Numbered from the stretch's first letter, positions 51,928-60,114 are shown. The stretch is DNA of 64,000 nt from Oceanitalea sp047302425 (GCF_047302425.1 NZ_CP154855.1:3410001-3474000); one strand, 5' to 3'. Numbers and translations are program-made. The notes: generated by a model from the sequence alone, not told the origin.

Positions 51928-53013
51928 GTGGCGACGGACGAGGAGGCACGGGCTACGCGCGACGCGAAGCTCGAACAGCTCCATGAGCGGTTGACGGCTG
52001 CGGTCGACCTGCTTGTGTCGGGTGAGGATTGGAAGCGTGCGCTGGAGTTCGCTGCTCGGTTCCGGGCGCGCTCGTTCCGCAACACGCTGCTGATCCTCGC
52101 CCAGCATCTCGATGCTTACGAGCAGGGTCGTGTCGCGTCGCCGGAGCCGTCCTATGTCGCGGGCTATAAGCAGTGGCAGTCGCTGGGTCGGCAGGTGGAG
52201 CGGGGTCAGGCGGGGTATGTGATCTTCGCGCCGGTGACGGGTCGGTTCGCGTCGAGTAATCCGGCTGATTCTGAGTCGTGGCGGCGGCTGGGCCGGTTCG
52301 AGAAGCCGAAGCCCGGCGAGGTGGTGCGTTCCCGGATGGTCGGCGCGAAGCCCGCCTACGTCTGGGATGTGTCGCAGACCAGCGGTGATCCCGTGCCCGA
52401 GCGCCCTGCCCCGACGCTCCTGGAAGGCGAGGCGCCCGACGGGCTGTGGGCAGGGCTTGCCTCCTTGGTGGAGGCCGAAGGGTTCACGGTGACGCGCGTC
52501 GCGGATGAGCGGGAGATTCGTGGCGCGAACGGTGTCACGGACTACACGAACCGCACGGTGGCGGTGCGGTCGAACATGGACGACGCCGCGCAGGTGAAGA
52601 CACTCGCGCACGAACTCGCACATGTGAAGCTCCACGGCCCCGACAACCCGGATGCGACCGGGCATCGCGGGATCGGTGAAGTCGAGGCGGAGTCGGTGGC
52701 GCTGATGATCGGTGCCGCGCACGGCATGGACACCACCGCCTACACGATCCCGTATATCTCCGGGTGGGCGGGTACGGTCAAGGACAAGGACCCGGCCGAG
52801 GTCGTGCAGGCCACCGGTGAACGCGTCCGCAAGACCGCCGGGGCGATCCTCGATGCCCTCGACACCGTCCAGGTCGGCACGGGCGACCCACCCGGCCTGA
52901 CCCGTGAGTCCGCCACCCCGTCGCGAGGGGCCGGGGCGGAGCGAACAGTTCCGGCACTGGTCGAGCCAGCGCGTTCCTCGCGTGCGGCGGATGCCGTGGT
53001 GAGGGGGCTGTGA
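51928..53013 (+). CDS. ArdC-like antirestriction protein with zinc-metalloprotease motif
   Basis: A 361-residue protein. The N-terminal part (LDAYEQGR, then VAGYKQWQSLGRQVERGQAGYVIFAPV) is the ssDNA-binding ArdC N-domain. The second part has an HExxH zinc motif in VKTLAHELAHVKLH with a downstream Glu in GEVEAESVALMIG (ImmA/IrrE-like). ArdC proteins protect incoming conjugative DNA from the recipient's restriction. The GTG at 51928 follows GGGAGGAGG. It opens a tightly packed operon; its stop overlaps the next start. Confidence 0.88.
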   Translation: MATDEEARATRDAKLEQLHERLTAAVDLLVSGEDWKRALEFAARFRARSFRNTLLILAQHLDAYEQGRVASPEPSYVAGYKQWQSLGRQVERGQAGYVIFAPVTGRFASSNPADSESWRRLGRFEKPKPGEVVRSRMVGAKPAYVWDVSQTSGDPVPERPAPTLLEGEAPDGLWAGLASLVEAEGFTVTRVADEREIRGANGVTDYTNRTVAVRSNMDDAAQVKTLAHELAHVKLHGPDNPDATGHRGIGEVEAESVALMIGAAHGMDTTAYTIPYISGWAGTVKDKDPAEVVQATGERVRKTAGAILDALDTVQVGTGDPPGLTRESATPSRGAGAERTVPALVEPARSSRAADAVVRGL

Positions 53014-53909
53014 TGAGCGTCGCCAGCGTCCTTGCCTCCCTCAGCGGGCTCCCGCTTCCGCAAGCCGCCGCGCGGCTCGCGGCGGCGGGGGTGCCGGTGT
53101 TCCCGTGCGTGCCGGGCGAGAAGCGTCCGCTCACCCGGCATGGGTTCCATGAGGCGAGCGTTGACCTGGCGCAGGTTGTGGCGTGGTGGCATCGCTGGCC
53201 GTCCGCGAACATCGGCGTCCCCACCGGCACCGCGTCTGGGGTCGATGTCGTGGATGTGGACCGCAAGCCGGACGGGAACGGGTTCGACGCCTTCGGTCGT
53301 GCCCGCCGGGCGGGGCTCGTGGAGGGGTGGGTGGCGGTGGTGCGCACGCCGTCCGGTGGTGCGCATTTCTACTACCCGGCCGACCCCGGCCGGTCGCAGC
53401 CGTCGTGGCAGGCGGCCGCGGCACGTGTCGACTTCCGTGGCACCGGCGGGTACGTCATCGTCCCTCCCTCCGACGTCATGACCGTCCACGGCCCGGCCGG
53501 GTACTCGCTCACCGCGCACGGTAACCGGGAGCCGCGCCCGGTGGATGCGGCGGCGCTGCGGGACTTCCTCGATCCGCGTCCCGAGCCCGTCGTGCATCGG
53601 GCGCGGGGCCCTGTTCGTTCGGAGGACGCGAAGCGGCTGGCCGACTGGGTGGGCATGCGCGCGGAGGGCGAACGCAACCGTGGCCTGTTCTGGGCCTCCT
53701 GCCGCCTCGCGGAGGCGGGGTTGTCTCTGCCGGAGATGGTCGATGCGCTCGCCCCGGCGGGTGAGCGGGTCGGGTTGCCGCCGCGGGAGGTCGTCACGAC
53801 GATCCGCTCCGCCTACCGCGCCACCCACGTCCAACCCGCACCATCCAGCGTGGTACGGGACGATGATCTGCGGCGCGTGCCGCGTCTTGCAGGGCAGGTG
53901 CTCTCATGA
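53013..53909 (+). CDS. Bifunctional DNA primase/polymerase
   Basis: A 298-residue Prim-Pol protein. The catalytic core shows VPVFPCVPGEKRPLTRHGFHEA, NIGVPTGTASGVDVVDVD (acidic metal site), VVRTPSGGAHFYYP and FRGTGGYVIVPPS. The C-terminal part is helical (GERNRGLFWASCRLAEAGL). It would prime replication of the element's DNA after transfer or excision. ATG 53013 follows GAGGGGG; a GTG at 53010 is an alternative. It sits between the ardC-like and DUF2637 genes with overlaps. Confidence 0.92.
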   Translation: MSVASVLASLSGLPLPQAAARLAAAGVPVFPCVPGEKRPLTRHGFHEASVDLAQVVAWWHRWPSANIGVPTGTASGVDVVDVDRKPDGNGFDAFGRARRAGLVEGWVAVVRTPSGGAHFYYPADPGRSQPSWQAAAARVDFRGTGGYVIVPPSDVMTVHGPAGYSLTAHGNREPRPVDAAALRDFLDPRPEPVVHRARGPVRSEDAKRLADWVGMRAEGERNRGLFWASCRLAEAGLSLPEMVDALAPAGERVGLPPREVVTTIRSAYRATHVQPAPSSVVRDDDLRRVPRLAGQVLS

Positions 53910-54583
53910 ACCCGCAGGCGCCGGCACCTGTGCGGTCGCGGGGTGGCCGGGTGGCGGTGGCGACGGCGGTCGCCGGGACGGTGTTCATCGCTGCAGGTGC
54001 GTTCTGGCTCTCCTTCACCGCTCTGGCGGACCTTGCCCGCCGCTCCGGGATCGATGCGGGGCAGGCGTGGGCGTGGCCGCTGATCGTGGACGGGATCATC
54101 GTCGTCGCAACCGTTGCCGTCGTCGCGCTCGCTCGGCAGCGGTCGGCTTGGTATCCGTGGGTGCTGCTCGCTGCGGGTGCGCTGGTGTCGGTGACGGCGA
54201 ACGCGATCCATGCCGTCGTCGCCGCCGATGCCGATGTGCCCGGGGTGCTGGCGGCGTCGGTGGCGGCGGTGCCGCCGCTGGTGCTGCTTGCGATCACGCA
54301 CCTCACCGTCATCCTCACCCGACCGGCCTCCGAGGCCGCCAAGCCACATCTCGCCGACGAGGACGAGCCGACGCCGGAGAGCGGTCTGTCCGAGCTGCAG
54401 GCCGTTATTCCCACACCGGGGTCGGAGCAGACGCCCGCGCGGGAGGTGGCGGGGCGGTTGCGAGATGAGGAGGGCTGGTCGAACAAAGCGATCGCCCGGC
54501 ACCTCGGCGTGCACCCCTCCACCGTGGGCCGCTGGTTCGCACGCCCCGAACTCACCACCCGTGACGAACAGGAGACGCCATGA
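53906..54583 (+). CDS. DUF2637 membrane protein with C-terminal HTH
   Basis: A 225-residue protein. Four membrane helices (VATAVAGTVFIAAGAFWLSFTAL; WAWPLIVDGIIVVATVAVVAL; YPWVLLAAGALVSVTANAIHAVV; VLAASVAAVPPLVLLAITHLTVIL) make up the DUF2637 domain found in actinobacterial conjugative plasmids (SpdB-like). The C-terminal part contains an HTH (GWSNKAIARHLGVHPSTVGRWF). Such proteins are linked to plasmid spread or partition at the membrane. The ATG overlaps the primase stop by 4 bases. Confidence 0.85.
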   Translation: MNPQAPAPVRSRGGRVAVATAVAGTVFIAAGAFWLSFTALADLARRSGIDAGQAWAWPLIVDGIIVVATVAVVALARQRSAWYPWVLLAAGALVSVTANAIHAVVAADADVPGVLAASVAAVPPLVLLAITHLTVILTRPASEAAKPHLADEDEPTPESGLSELQAVIPTPGSEQTPAREVAGRLRDEEGWSNKAIARHLGVHPSTVGRWFARPELTTRDEQETP

Positions 54584-55020
54584 ACGACGACCAGCACACG
54601 TACGTCGAGCCCACCGCTACGGCGCTGCACGAGCGAGACCATGACCGTGCTGAGGAGACGCCGCGTGAAAGCGAGGCGTCGGCGCTGGCCCGGCACCGCG
54701 ACCCGTCACTGGCCAAAGACTCGACGGCGAAGGACGCGGCGACGAGAGCGCGTGCTGGTGTGGAGTGGGTGCGTCCGACTGATCTGATGGCGTCGCGTTC
54801 GGCGCGGATAGTGGGGCGGGGTATCGATTTTCAGGCCGAGCTCGCCCGCCGCGCCCGCCGGGTACCTGGTCAGGCGTATCGGGCGACCCGTGACGGGGCA
54901 CGGTCGGGTGCGCGGTTCGTGAGCGAGCGGGCACGGAAGCTGCCGCCGGTGACCGCGTTCGGTCGTGGTGGCGGGGAGCGGTTCTCATGGGTGTCGCGCT
55001 CCGGGATCGGGCTCGGGTAA
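54580..55020 (+). CDS. Hypothetical basic protein of the transfer operon
   Basis: A 146-residue protein, acidic at the N-terminus and strongly Arg-rich after residue 70 (RAGVEWVRPTDLMAS, then ARRARRVPGQAYRATRDGAR). No transmembrane segment or known motif is visible. The start overlaps the DUF2637 stop by 4 bases, so it is part of the same operon. It might bind DNA or the membrane through its basic half; that is speculation. Confidence 0.7.
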   Translation: MNDDQHTYVEPTATALHERDHDRAEETPRESEASALARHRDPSLAKDSTAKDAATRARAGVEWVRPTDLMASRSARIVGRGIDFQAELARRARRVPGQAYRATRDGARSGARFVSERARKLPPVTAFGRGGGERFSWVSRSGIGLG

Positions 55021-55062
55021 CCGCCATGCACGCCCCCAGCCAACGTCTGAGCGCGCCTGCTG

Positions 55063-55100
55063 GGGAGCGTGTGCGCACCTGCCTGTCAGGAGGTGCTCCC
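55063..55100 (+). promoter_or_regulatory. Hairpin burying a ribosome-binding site
   Basis: GCACCT (55075-55080) pairs with AGGTGC (55091-55096) and CCT (55082-55084) with AGG (55088-55090), so the AGGAGG site at 55088-55093 is fully paired. An outer pairing GGGAGC/GCTCCC (55063-55068/55095-55100) is an alternative. The structure ends directly at the start codon. Confidence 0.5.
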
Positions 55101-55964
55101 ATGCAGACTGCATCAGACCGTGACAGGCGGAATCGTTTCGAGGACTCCGAGGCGCTGCGCGCCCTGCTGAATCGGCTCCATCAGGCGGGGCGTGGGGCGT
55201 GGCAGCGTGACCCGGAGGCGGCGGCGCTGATGGAGCACGCCGCGAACAAGTACGCCGCTCTCGCCCGCAAGCACGGCCTCGACCCGTGGGAGGCGGCTTC
55301 GGCGGCGTTCGAGGCGATGCGGGGAACTGCGACGCGGCGGGCGGATGACCCGTGGGCGGTGGTGACGCGGGCGGTGCAGGTGACCTGCACCGCCGAGGAA
55401 CGCGGCAACGGACTGCTGTGCTCCGTGCATCAGGCCCGTCGCCCGAAGTATTCGGTGTTCCACGACGCCGAACGATTCAGCGACCGCGAGAACCCCCTGC
55501 CCGACTACCACCCCGCGTTCTGCTTCGACCCCTTCACCGACCCCGACGAGGACCCGGACGATGAGCGTCCGGTGCGGGAGCGGGCGATGAACGTCACCGC
55601 CGCCGTCGAGGACACGATCGCGTTCCTCTCGTGGGTCGGCTGGGAACCCTCGACAGCCCGGGCTGCGGTCGAGTACATCACCACCAGGTTGGCGGGGTCG
55701 CCGTCGCGGGCGTCGGCGTTCGAGGTGCTGCGCCGTGACCGGCAGGCCCGCGCCCTCCTGGACCTGCCGGGTGCGTCGTGGACGGCGCTGCTGCGGATCG
55801 TGCTCGGCACCCCCGACCCGACCCTCGCGCATACGAACGCTGGGCGCGGGTTGCTCGTGCGGCTCCTGATCGGCCAACCCCTGCGCGCACTCCTCACCGA
55901 CGACGACCTCGTGATCACTGCCGGGCTCGCCGCCCCGCGCCTGGCAGGGGGCGAGGAGTCATGA
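55101..55964 (+). CDS. Conserved conjugative-element protein of unknown function
   Basis: A 287-residue soluble protein. It is helical, with DPWEAASAAFEAMR, DPWAVVTRAVQVTCTAEERG and an acidic stretch FDPFTDPDEDPDDE in the middle; the C-terminal half has SRASAFEVLRRDRQARALLDLPGASWTALLRIVLG. I do not recognise a catalytic motif. A protein of this build regularly precedes parB in such elements. The ATG at 55101 has a perfect AGGAGG seven bases upstream, buried in a hairpin. Its stop overlaps the parB start by 4 bases. Confidence 0.75.
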   Translation: MQTASDRDRRNRFEDSEALRALLNRLHQAGRGAWQRDPEAAALMEHAANKYAALARKHGLDPWEAASAAFEAMRGTATRRADDPWAVVTRAVQVTCTAEERGNGLLCSVHQARRPKYSVFHDAERFSDRENPLPDYHPAFCFDPFTDPDEDPDDERPVRERAMNVTAAVEDTIAFLSWVGWEPSTARAAVEYITTRLAGSPSRASAFEVLRRDRQARALLDLPGASWTALLRIVLGTPDPTLAHTNAGRGLLVRLLIGQPLRALLTDDDLVITAGLAAPRLAGGEES

Positions 55965-57040
55965 GCACGGTGCCGGCGGGCCACATCGAGCTGGAGCGCG
56001 CGGTCGACTCCATCATCGTCGGCCGCCGGCACCGGCAAGACCACGGCGACCTTGCCCCGTTGGTGGAGTCGATCCGCCGCAACGGGCTCTTGCAGCCCAT
56101 CACGATCACCCTCGACGGGCACCTGATCTGCGGCGCGCGGCGCCTCGCGGCGCTGAAACTCCTGGGCATCAAGACCGTCAACGTCTGGGTACGGTCCGGG
56201 ATCTCCGACCGGCTCGGGCAACTCCTCGCCGAACAAGACGAGAACGTCCTGCACAAGCCGCTCACCCAGCTCGAAGCCGCAGCCCTCTACCGCGAACTCA
56301 AGACCCTGCTCGCCGAAGACGCCGCCCGCCGCCAGGAGGCCACCCGGTTCCAGACGACCGCAGACGACGCAGAAGACGGTGGTGCCAATTTGGCACCACC
56401 GCAGTTCGAGCAAGGCAAGGCTCGCGCTCAGGCTGCGCGGATGGTGACTGGCCGCGCGTCCTATACGACGTTGGAGCGCATCGGCCGGTTGGAGGACCTG
56501 GCCGCGGACGAGTCGCAGCCGGAACCGGTACGGGCGCGTGCGGCAGAGGAGGTCGAGCGGATCAAGGCAGGTGGGAGCGTCTATCCCTCGCACCTGCGCG
56601 TGAATGCCGAGCTGTCGCTGGCGGAGCTCAACCAGCTCGCCGCGGATCCCGCCCAGTCCGTCGAGGTGCGCGAACGAGCACGGGTCGAGGCGGATGCGGT
56701 GCGTGCGGCGGAGCAGGAGGCGAGGGCGGCGGAGTTGGAGCAGCTGGCAAAGGCCGCGCTCGCCCGCGTCAAAGCAGCCAAGGCCTCCGGGGAGAAGAAG
56801 CCAGCGCGGCCCGCGCTGACGGCGGTGAACACCGGGGAGCCGGTGCCGTTCCCGCTGACCGCGTTCCTGGCCACCTGGGACGACATGGCCGAATGGTGGA
56901 CCCACTACGACCCCGCCGACGTCGGCCCAGCCCTCACCGCTGAACAGTGGGCACGGTTCGAGGAGACCATCGCCGGGACCATCGCGTTCACCGACGCCGC
57001 ACGCGCGGCACGGCAAGACAGGGCCGAGCACATCGCCTGA
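55961..57040 (+). CDS. parB: ParB/RepB-type partition protein
   Basis: A 359-residue ParB-family protein. The N-terminal CTP-binding fold shows VDSIIVGRRHRQDHGDLAPLVESIRRNGLLQPITIT and ICGARRLAALKLLG; QLLAEQDENVLHKPLTQLEAAALYREL continues the domain. A central HTH and a long coiled-coil part (EVRERARVEADAVRAAEQEARAAELEQLAKAAL) follow. No ParA gene is visible in the window. It may stabilise the excised circular form or regulate transfer genes. Confidence 0.88.
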   Translation: MSTVPAGHIELERAVDSIIVGRRHRQDHGDLAPLVESIRRNGLLQPITITLDGHLICGARRLAALKLLGIKTVNVWVRSGISDRLGQLLAEQDENVLHKPLTQLEAAALYRELKTLLAEDAARRQEATRFQTTADDAEDGGANLAPPQFEQGKARAQAARMVTGRASYTTLERIGRLEDLAADESQPEPVRARAAEEVERIKAGGSVYPSHLRVNAELSLAELNQLAADPAQSVEVRERARVEADAVRAAEQEARAAELEQLAKAALARVKAAKASGEKKPARPALTAVNTGEPVPFPLTAFLATWDDMAEWWTHYDPADVGPALTAEQWARFEETIAGTIAFTDAARAARQDRAEHIA

Positions 57041-57067
57041 ACCGCGGGGCGGGTGCGGTGGTGCGCA

Positions 57068-57109
57068 CCTTCCTGGCAACCACGCATCCGTTGTTGCCGT
57101 CCGGGAAGG
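57068..57109 (+). promoter_or_regulatory. Two-part hairpin burying a ribosome-binding site
   Basis: CCTTCC (57068-57073) pairs with GGAAGG (57104-57109) and GGCAAC (57075-57080) with GTTGCC (57093-57098). The GGAAGGA ribosome-binding site of the next gene is the distal arm. The first arm lies within GCGCACCTTCCTGGCA. Confidence 0.5.
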
Positions 57110-57119
57110 ACCCGTGCTC

Positions 57120-57818
57120 ATGGACCCCGCCACGTCTGATGACCGTCGCCGTCGTCGCCTGCTGATCGCCGCCACCGCTGGCGGCCTCGCTCTGCTCTTG
57201 CTCGTCGGAGTCGGCATCTACGGCCTCGTCCGCGGCCCCGCCGCCCCGTCGGCCTCGACGCCGAACGAACGACCTTCCACCGCCGCGCCCGTGACACCGG
57301 CCCCGACCTCGGTCGCAGAGCTGGAGCCGCTGGACCAGCACCTTGGGCCGGAAGCGTTCGCCCAAGCGGTCGCTGAGGCGCTGTTCACCTGGGACACCAC
57401 GACCGGGCACATGCCATCGGACTATGCGCAGGTGCTCGCGGATGCCGCGCACGGCAGCGAGGCCGACGCCTTCGTCGGTGACGTCCGCGCCTACATCCCG
57501 ACGAACGATGCGTGGGCGCAGCTGCGCACCTACGCGACTCGGCAGTGGCTGACCCTCGACGAGGTGTTCGTCCCGGAGGCGTGGGAGACCGCCGTCGAGC
57601 AGGCAGCCCCCGGTCAGATACCTGATGGTGCGGTCGCGTACACCATCTCGGGGACACGGCACCGGGAAGGCATCTGGGGCACCGACCCCGTCGAGGCATC
57701 CCGCCCGGTCTCCTTCACTGTGTTCCTCGTCTGCACCCCGCCCAATCCCGGTCGCGGCACCGGGTCGGGGTTGTGTGAGGTGCTGCGGCTCTCACAGCTC
57801 GACAACCCTCTCCGCTGA
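57120..57818 (+). CDS. VirB8/TcpC-like transfer protein
   Basis: A 232-residue protein with a basic N-terminus, one membrane helix (LLIAATAGGLALLLLVGVGIYGLV, residues 14-37), a Pro/Ser/Thr-rich linker and an extracytoplasmic domain of about 160 residues (AEALFTWDTTTGHMPSDYAQ... VSFTVFLVCTP). This layout matches VirB8/TcpC-type proteins that scaffold the secretion channel. The ATG at 57120 is chosen; a GTG at 57114 is an alternative. The next gene follows after 12 bases. Confidence 0.65.
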   Translation: MDPATSDDRRRRRLLIAATAGGLALLLLVGVGIYGLVRGPAAPSASTPNERPSTAAPVTPAPTSVAELEPLDQHLGPEAFAQAVAEALFTWDTTTGHMPSDYAQVLADAAHGSEADAFVGDVRAYIPTNDAWAQLRTYATRQWLTLDEVFVPEAWETAVEQAAPGQIPDGAVAYTISGTRHREGIWGTDPVEASRPVSFTVFLVCTPPNPGRGTGSGLCEVLRLSQLDNPLR

Positions 57819-57830
57819 GCCGAGGCCGTG

Positions 57831-59453
57831 ATGAAGAAGCTCGCGCTCCTCGCCCTCACCTTGCTGCTCCTGGGGCCGTCCACGATCCTGCTGGGCGTCG
57901 CCACGCTCGGCGGAACACCTGCGACCGCCGCCGTCTGCACGCCCGGCTCGTTGGCGGTCGGCCCGATCCCGGACTCGCTGACCGCGACGACCCGCAACGG
58001 GGAGACGGTCACGCTGAACCGGCAACAGCTCACCCACGCCGCGACGATCATCACGGTCGGCGGGCAGACAGCCGGCGTCGGACGTGAAGGGGTGCTGATC
58101 GCGCTGATGGCTGCGCTGACCGAGTCGACCCTGCGGATGCTCGCCAACACGAGCGCCTATCCCGAGTCGGCGGAGTACCCCAACGACGGCGAGGGTTCGG
58201 ATCACGACTCGCTCGGGCTGTTTCAGATGCGCCCGGTCAGCGGGTGGGGCACAGTCGCGGAGCTCATGGACCCCAGCTACCAGGCGAGAGCCTTCTACGG
58301 TGGCCCCACGGGCCCGAACTACCCATCGCCGCGGGGCCTGCTCGACATCGCCGGCTGGCAGCAGCTCGACCCCGGCGAAGCAGCCCAAGCCGTCGAGGTC
58401 AGCGCCTACCCGGACCGGTATCAGAACTACCAGCCGGTCGCCGAAGCGATCCTCACCGCCCTGACCCGTCCCGTGTCCTCCGGCAACGATGGCGGGGACG
58501 AGACGCCCGTCGTGCCCGAGACGACGCGCATCGTGTTCCCGCTGCCGGAGGGGACCTGGGCGCGGACGAGCCCGTTCGGATGGCGTAACGACCCGATCAC
58601 CGGCGAACGCCGCTTCCACGCAGGCAGCGACTTCGCCGCCCCCGACGGCACCCCCATCTACGCCGTCGCGGACGGCATCGTCGTGCGAGCCGGATACACC
58701 GACGCAGGAGGCGGGGTCATCGTCATCGAGCACACCGTCCGGGGCGAGCGGGTCGCGTCGATGTACGTGCACATGTGGGCGCACGGCATCCATGTCGCAG
58801 AAGGCGACACCGTGACCGCCGGGCAGCGCATCGGAGACGTCGGCTCCTCGGGACACTCCACCGGCCCTCACCTGCACCTGCAAATCCACCCCGGCGGCGC
58901 AGACGCCGACCCGGTGAACTCCGACGCCTGGCTCACCGACCACGGCGCCGCTGAATCCGGCGCGAGCACGGCACCAAACGCAGGTTGCGCTCCGGGGCCG
59001 AACATCGCCGCGCCAACACCGTACACAGGTACCGATCCTGACGAGCTTCGGGACGATCCGACGAGCGGCGGCCAGATCACTGCCCGCATGGAGCACCTGC
59101 TCACACAGACCCGGGCCGCGTTTCCCGACTCCGGCTGGGCCTGCTGGTCACCGCGACCCGGCACCTCGTCGGAACACCCGCTCGGCAGAGCGTGCGATGT
59201 GACCTTCGGGAACACCATCGGAACGGCCGCGACCGGCGCCGCCCTCGACACGGGGTGGGCGATGACGAACTGGCTGCAGGCCAACGCCGCCGCCCTCGGA
59301 GTCGAGTATCTCATCTGGCAAGGCAAGATCTGGTCGCTCGCTCGCGCCGACGAGGGCTGGCGGCCCTACAACGGCGGGGGCATGCACGACCCCTCGGACA
59401 TCACAGGCGGGCACTACGACCACCTGCACATCACCGTCCGAGAAGGACGATGA
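57831..59453 (+). CDS. Three-domain cell-wall hydrolase of the transfer system
   Basis: A 540-residue exported protein. After a signal peptide (LALLALTLLLLGPSTILLGVA) comes a lysozyme-like domain (about 70-210) with LMAALTESTLRMLANTS and DHDSLGLFQMRPVSGWG. Then an M23 endopeptidase with its metal ligands in RRFHAGSDFAAPDGTPIYA and SSGHSTGPHLHLQIH (about 250-360). Last is a C-terminal M15/ARB_07466-like domain with SEHPLGRACDVTFGN and YDHLHITVREG. It would open peptidoglycan for the conjugation channel. The ATG at 57831 follows a GTG at 57828 that could also serve. Confidence 0.9.
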   Translation: MKKLALLALTLLLLGPSTILLGVATLGGTPATAAVCTPGSLAVGPIPDSLTATTRNGETVTLNRQQLTHAATIITVGGQTAGVGREGVLIALMAALTESTLRMLANTSAYPESAEYPNDGEGSDHDSLGLFQMRPVSGWGTVAELMDPSYQARAFYGGPTGPNYPSPRGLLDIAGWQQLDPGEAAQAVEVSAYPDRYQNYQPVAEAILTALTRPVSSGNDGGDETPVVPETTRIVFPLPEGTWARTSPFGWRNDPITGERRFHAGSDFAAPDGTPIYAVADGIVVRAGYTDAGGGVIVIEHTVRGERVASMYVHMWAHGIHVAEGDTVTAGQRIGDVGSSGHSTGPHLHLQIHPGGADADPVNSDAWLTDHGAAESGASTAPNAGCAPGPNIAAPTPYTGTDPDELRDDPTSGGQITARMEHLLTQTRAAFPDSGWACWSPRPGTSSEHPLGRACDVTFGNTIGTAATGAALDTGWAMTNWLQANAAALGVEYLIWQGKIWSLARADEGWRPYNGGGMHDPSDITGGHYDHLHITVREGR

Positions 59454-59455
59454 CC

Positions 59456-59722
59456 ATGGATGTGTTCCCCGACTTCGGCGGCGTCGGCGGCGCCGCCGAC
59501 CTCCGCGCCATCGTTGGCGCGCTGCTCATGTTCGTGCTCGTCACCGCCGTGCTCATGCTCATCGTCTGCGCCATCATCTGGGCGATCGCGTCATCCAGCG
59601 GCAACTATCAGGCGGCGACCAAGGCTCGCACGGGTCTGTTCGTCGCGGTCGGCGCCGCCGCTCTCGCCGGGGCCGGCGTCGCGTGGCTCAACTTCCTGCT
59701 GGACGTCGGCACCCAACTCTGA
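59456..59722 (+). CDS. Small two-helix membrane protein, first copy (DUF6112-like)
   Basis: An 88-residue protein with helices at about 18-40 (AIVGALLMFVLVTAVLMLIVCAIIW) and 60-80 (GLFVAVGAAALAGAGVAWLNFLL). The pattern of two helices around a short polar loop is that of VirB2-like or DUF6112 components next to the VirB6-like gene. ATG 59456 is placed correctly after AAGGA; the ATG at 59450 overlaps the previous stop. The following gene encodes a related protein. Confidence 0.7.
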   Translation: MDVFPDFGGVGGAADLRAIVGALLMFVLVTAVLMLIVCAIIWAIASSSGNYQAATKARTGLFVAVGAAALAGAGVAWLNFLLDVGTQL

Positions 59723-59747
59723 CTACCTCCGCCGCCGCTGGGATCGC

Positions 59748-59800
59748 GGGGTGCACCTGACGGACGAGAACCCCTTCTCGTCAATAGTCAGGAGCACCCC
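59748..59800 (+). promoter_or_regulatory. Long hairpin enclosing the ribosome-binding site, abutting the start codon
   Basis: Three stacked stems: GGGGTGC (59748-59754) with GCACCCC (59794-59800), CCTGAC (59756-59761) with GTCAGG (59787-59792), and ACGAGAA (59764-59770) with TTCTCGT (59775-59781) around a CCCC loop. The CAGGAG site (59789-59794) is buried and the last arm ends one base before the GTG start. Confidence 0.65.
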
Positions 59801-60070
59801 GTGATCGACATCGACCCCAACTCATCCGGTCTTCCCGGCATCGAGCAACTGCGCATCATCGTCGGCGCCGTCATGACCGTCGGCCTCATCCTCTCCGTCC
59901 TCGCGCTCATCGTCAGCGCGATCGTGTGGGGCTTCGGCGCCAACTCCTCCAACCCGCACCTCGCGAGCAGGGGCAAGGTCGGCGTTCTCGTGAGCTGCGG
60001 GGCGGCGATCATCTGCGGTGCCGCGGTGACGCTGATCAACTTCTTCTGGGGCGTCGGGCAGGCCGTGTGA
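59801..60070 (+). CDS. Small two-helix membrane protein, second copy (DUF6112-like)
   Basis: An 89-residue protein with a Pro-rich start (IDIDPNSSGLPGIEQ) and two helices (IIVGAVMTVGLILSVLALIVSAIVWGFG; GVLVSCGAAIICGAAVTLINFFWGVG). It is a paralogue of the preceding gene: same length, helix positions and polar loop. The GTG start at 59801 directly follows a hairpin that hides its ribosome-binding site, so it is probably regulated at translation. The TGA overlaps the ATG of a 14-codon frame. Confidence 0.7.
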   Translation: MIDIDPNSSGLPGIEQLRIIVGAVMTVGLILSVLALIVSAIVWGFGANSSNPHLASRGKVGVLVSCGAAIICGAAVTLINFFWGVGQAV

Positions 60071-60114
60071 TGACCACCCGACATGACTCCCGGCCGCGGG
60101 GGTGGCTGCGGTGA
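60070..60114 (+). CDS. 14-codon bridging mini-ORF
   Basis: ATG at 60070 overlaps the stop of the preceding gene (TGATG), and its own TGA at 60112-60114 overlaps the GTG start of the VirB6-like gene (GTGA). The peptide reads MTTRHDSRPRGWLR. It probably serves to pass ribosomes across the gap (translational coupling). The product itself may have no role. Confidence 0.5.
   Translation: MTTRHDSRPRGWLR

Noticed and set aside
56402..57040. The end of parB as a separate coiled-coil gene
   Set aside because: The frame is continuous from the ParB fold, codon use does not change and there is no internal ribosome-binding site.
10788..57535. GCGCACCT copies inside coding regions (for example near 4928, 10788, 24229, 35926 and 57528)
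   Set aside because: These fall in codons such as Arg-Thr or in antisense of Glu-Val and match the number expected from composition; only the leader copies are considered.
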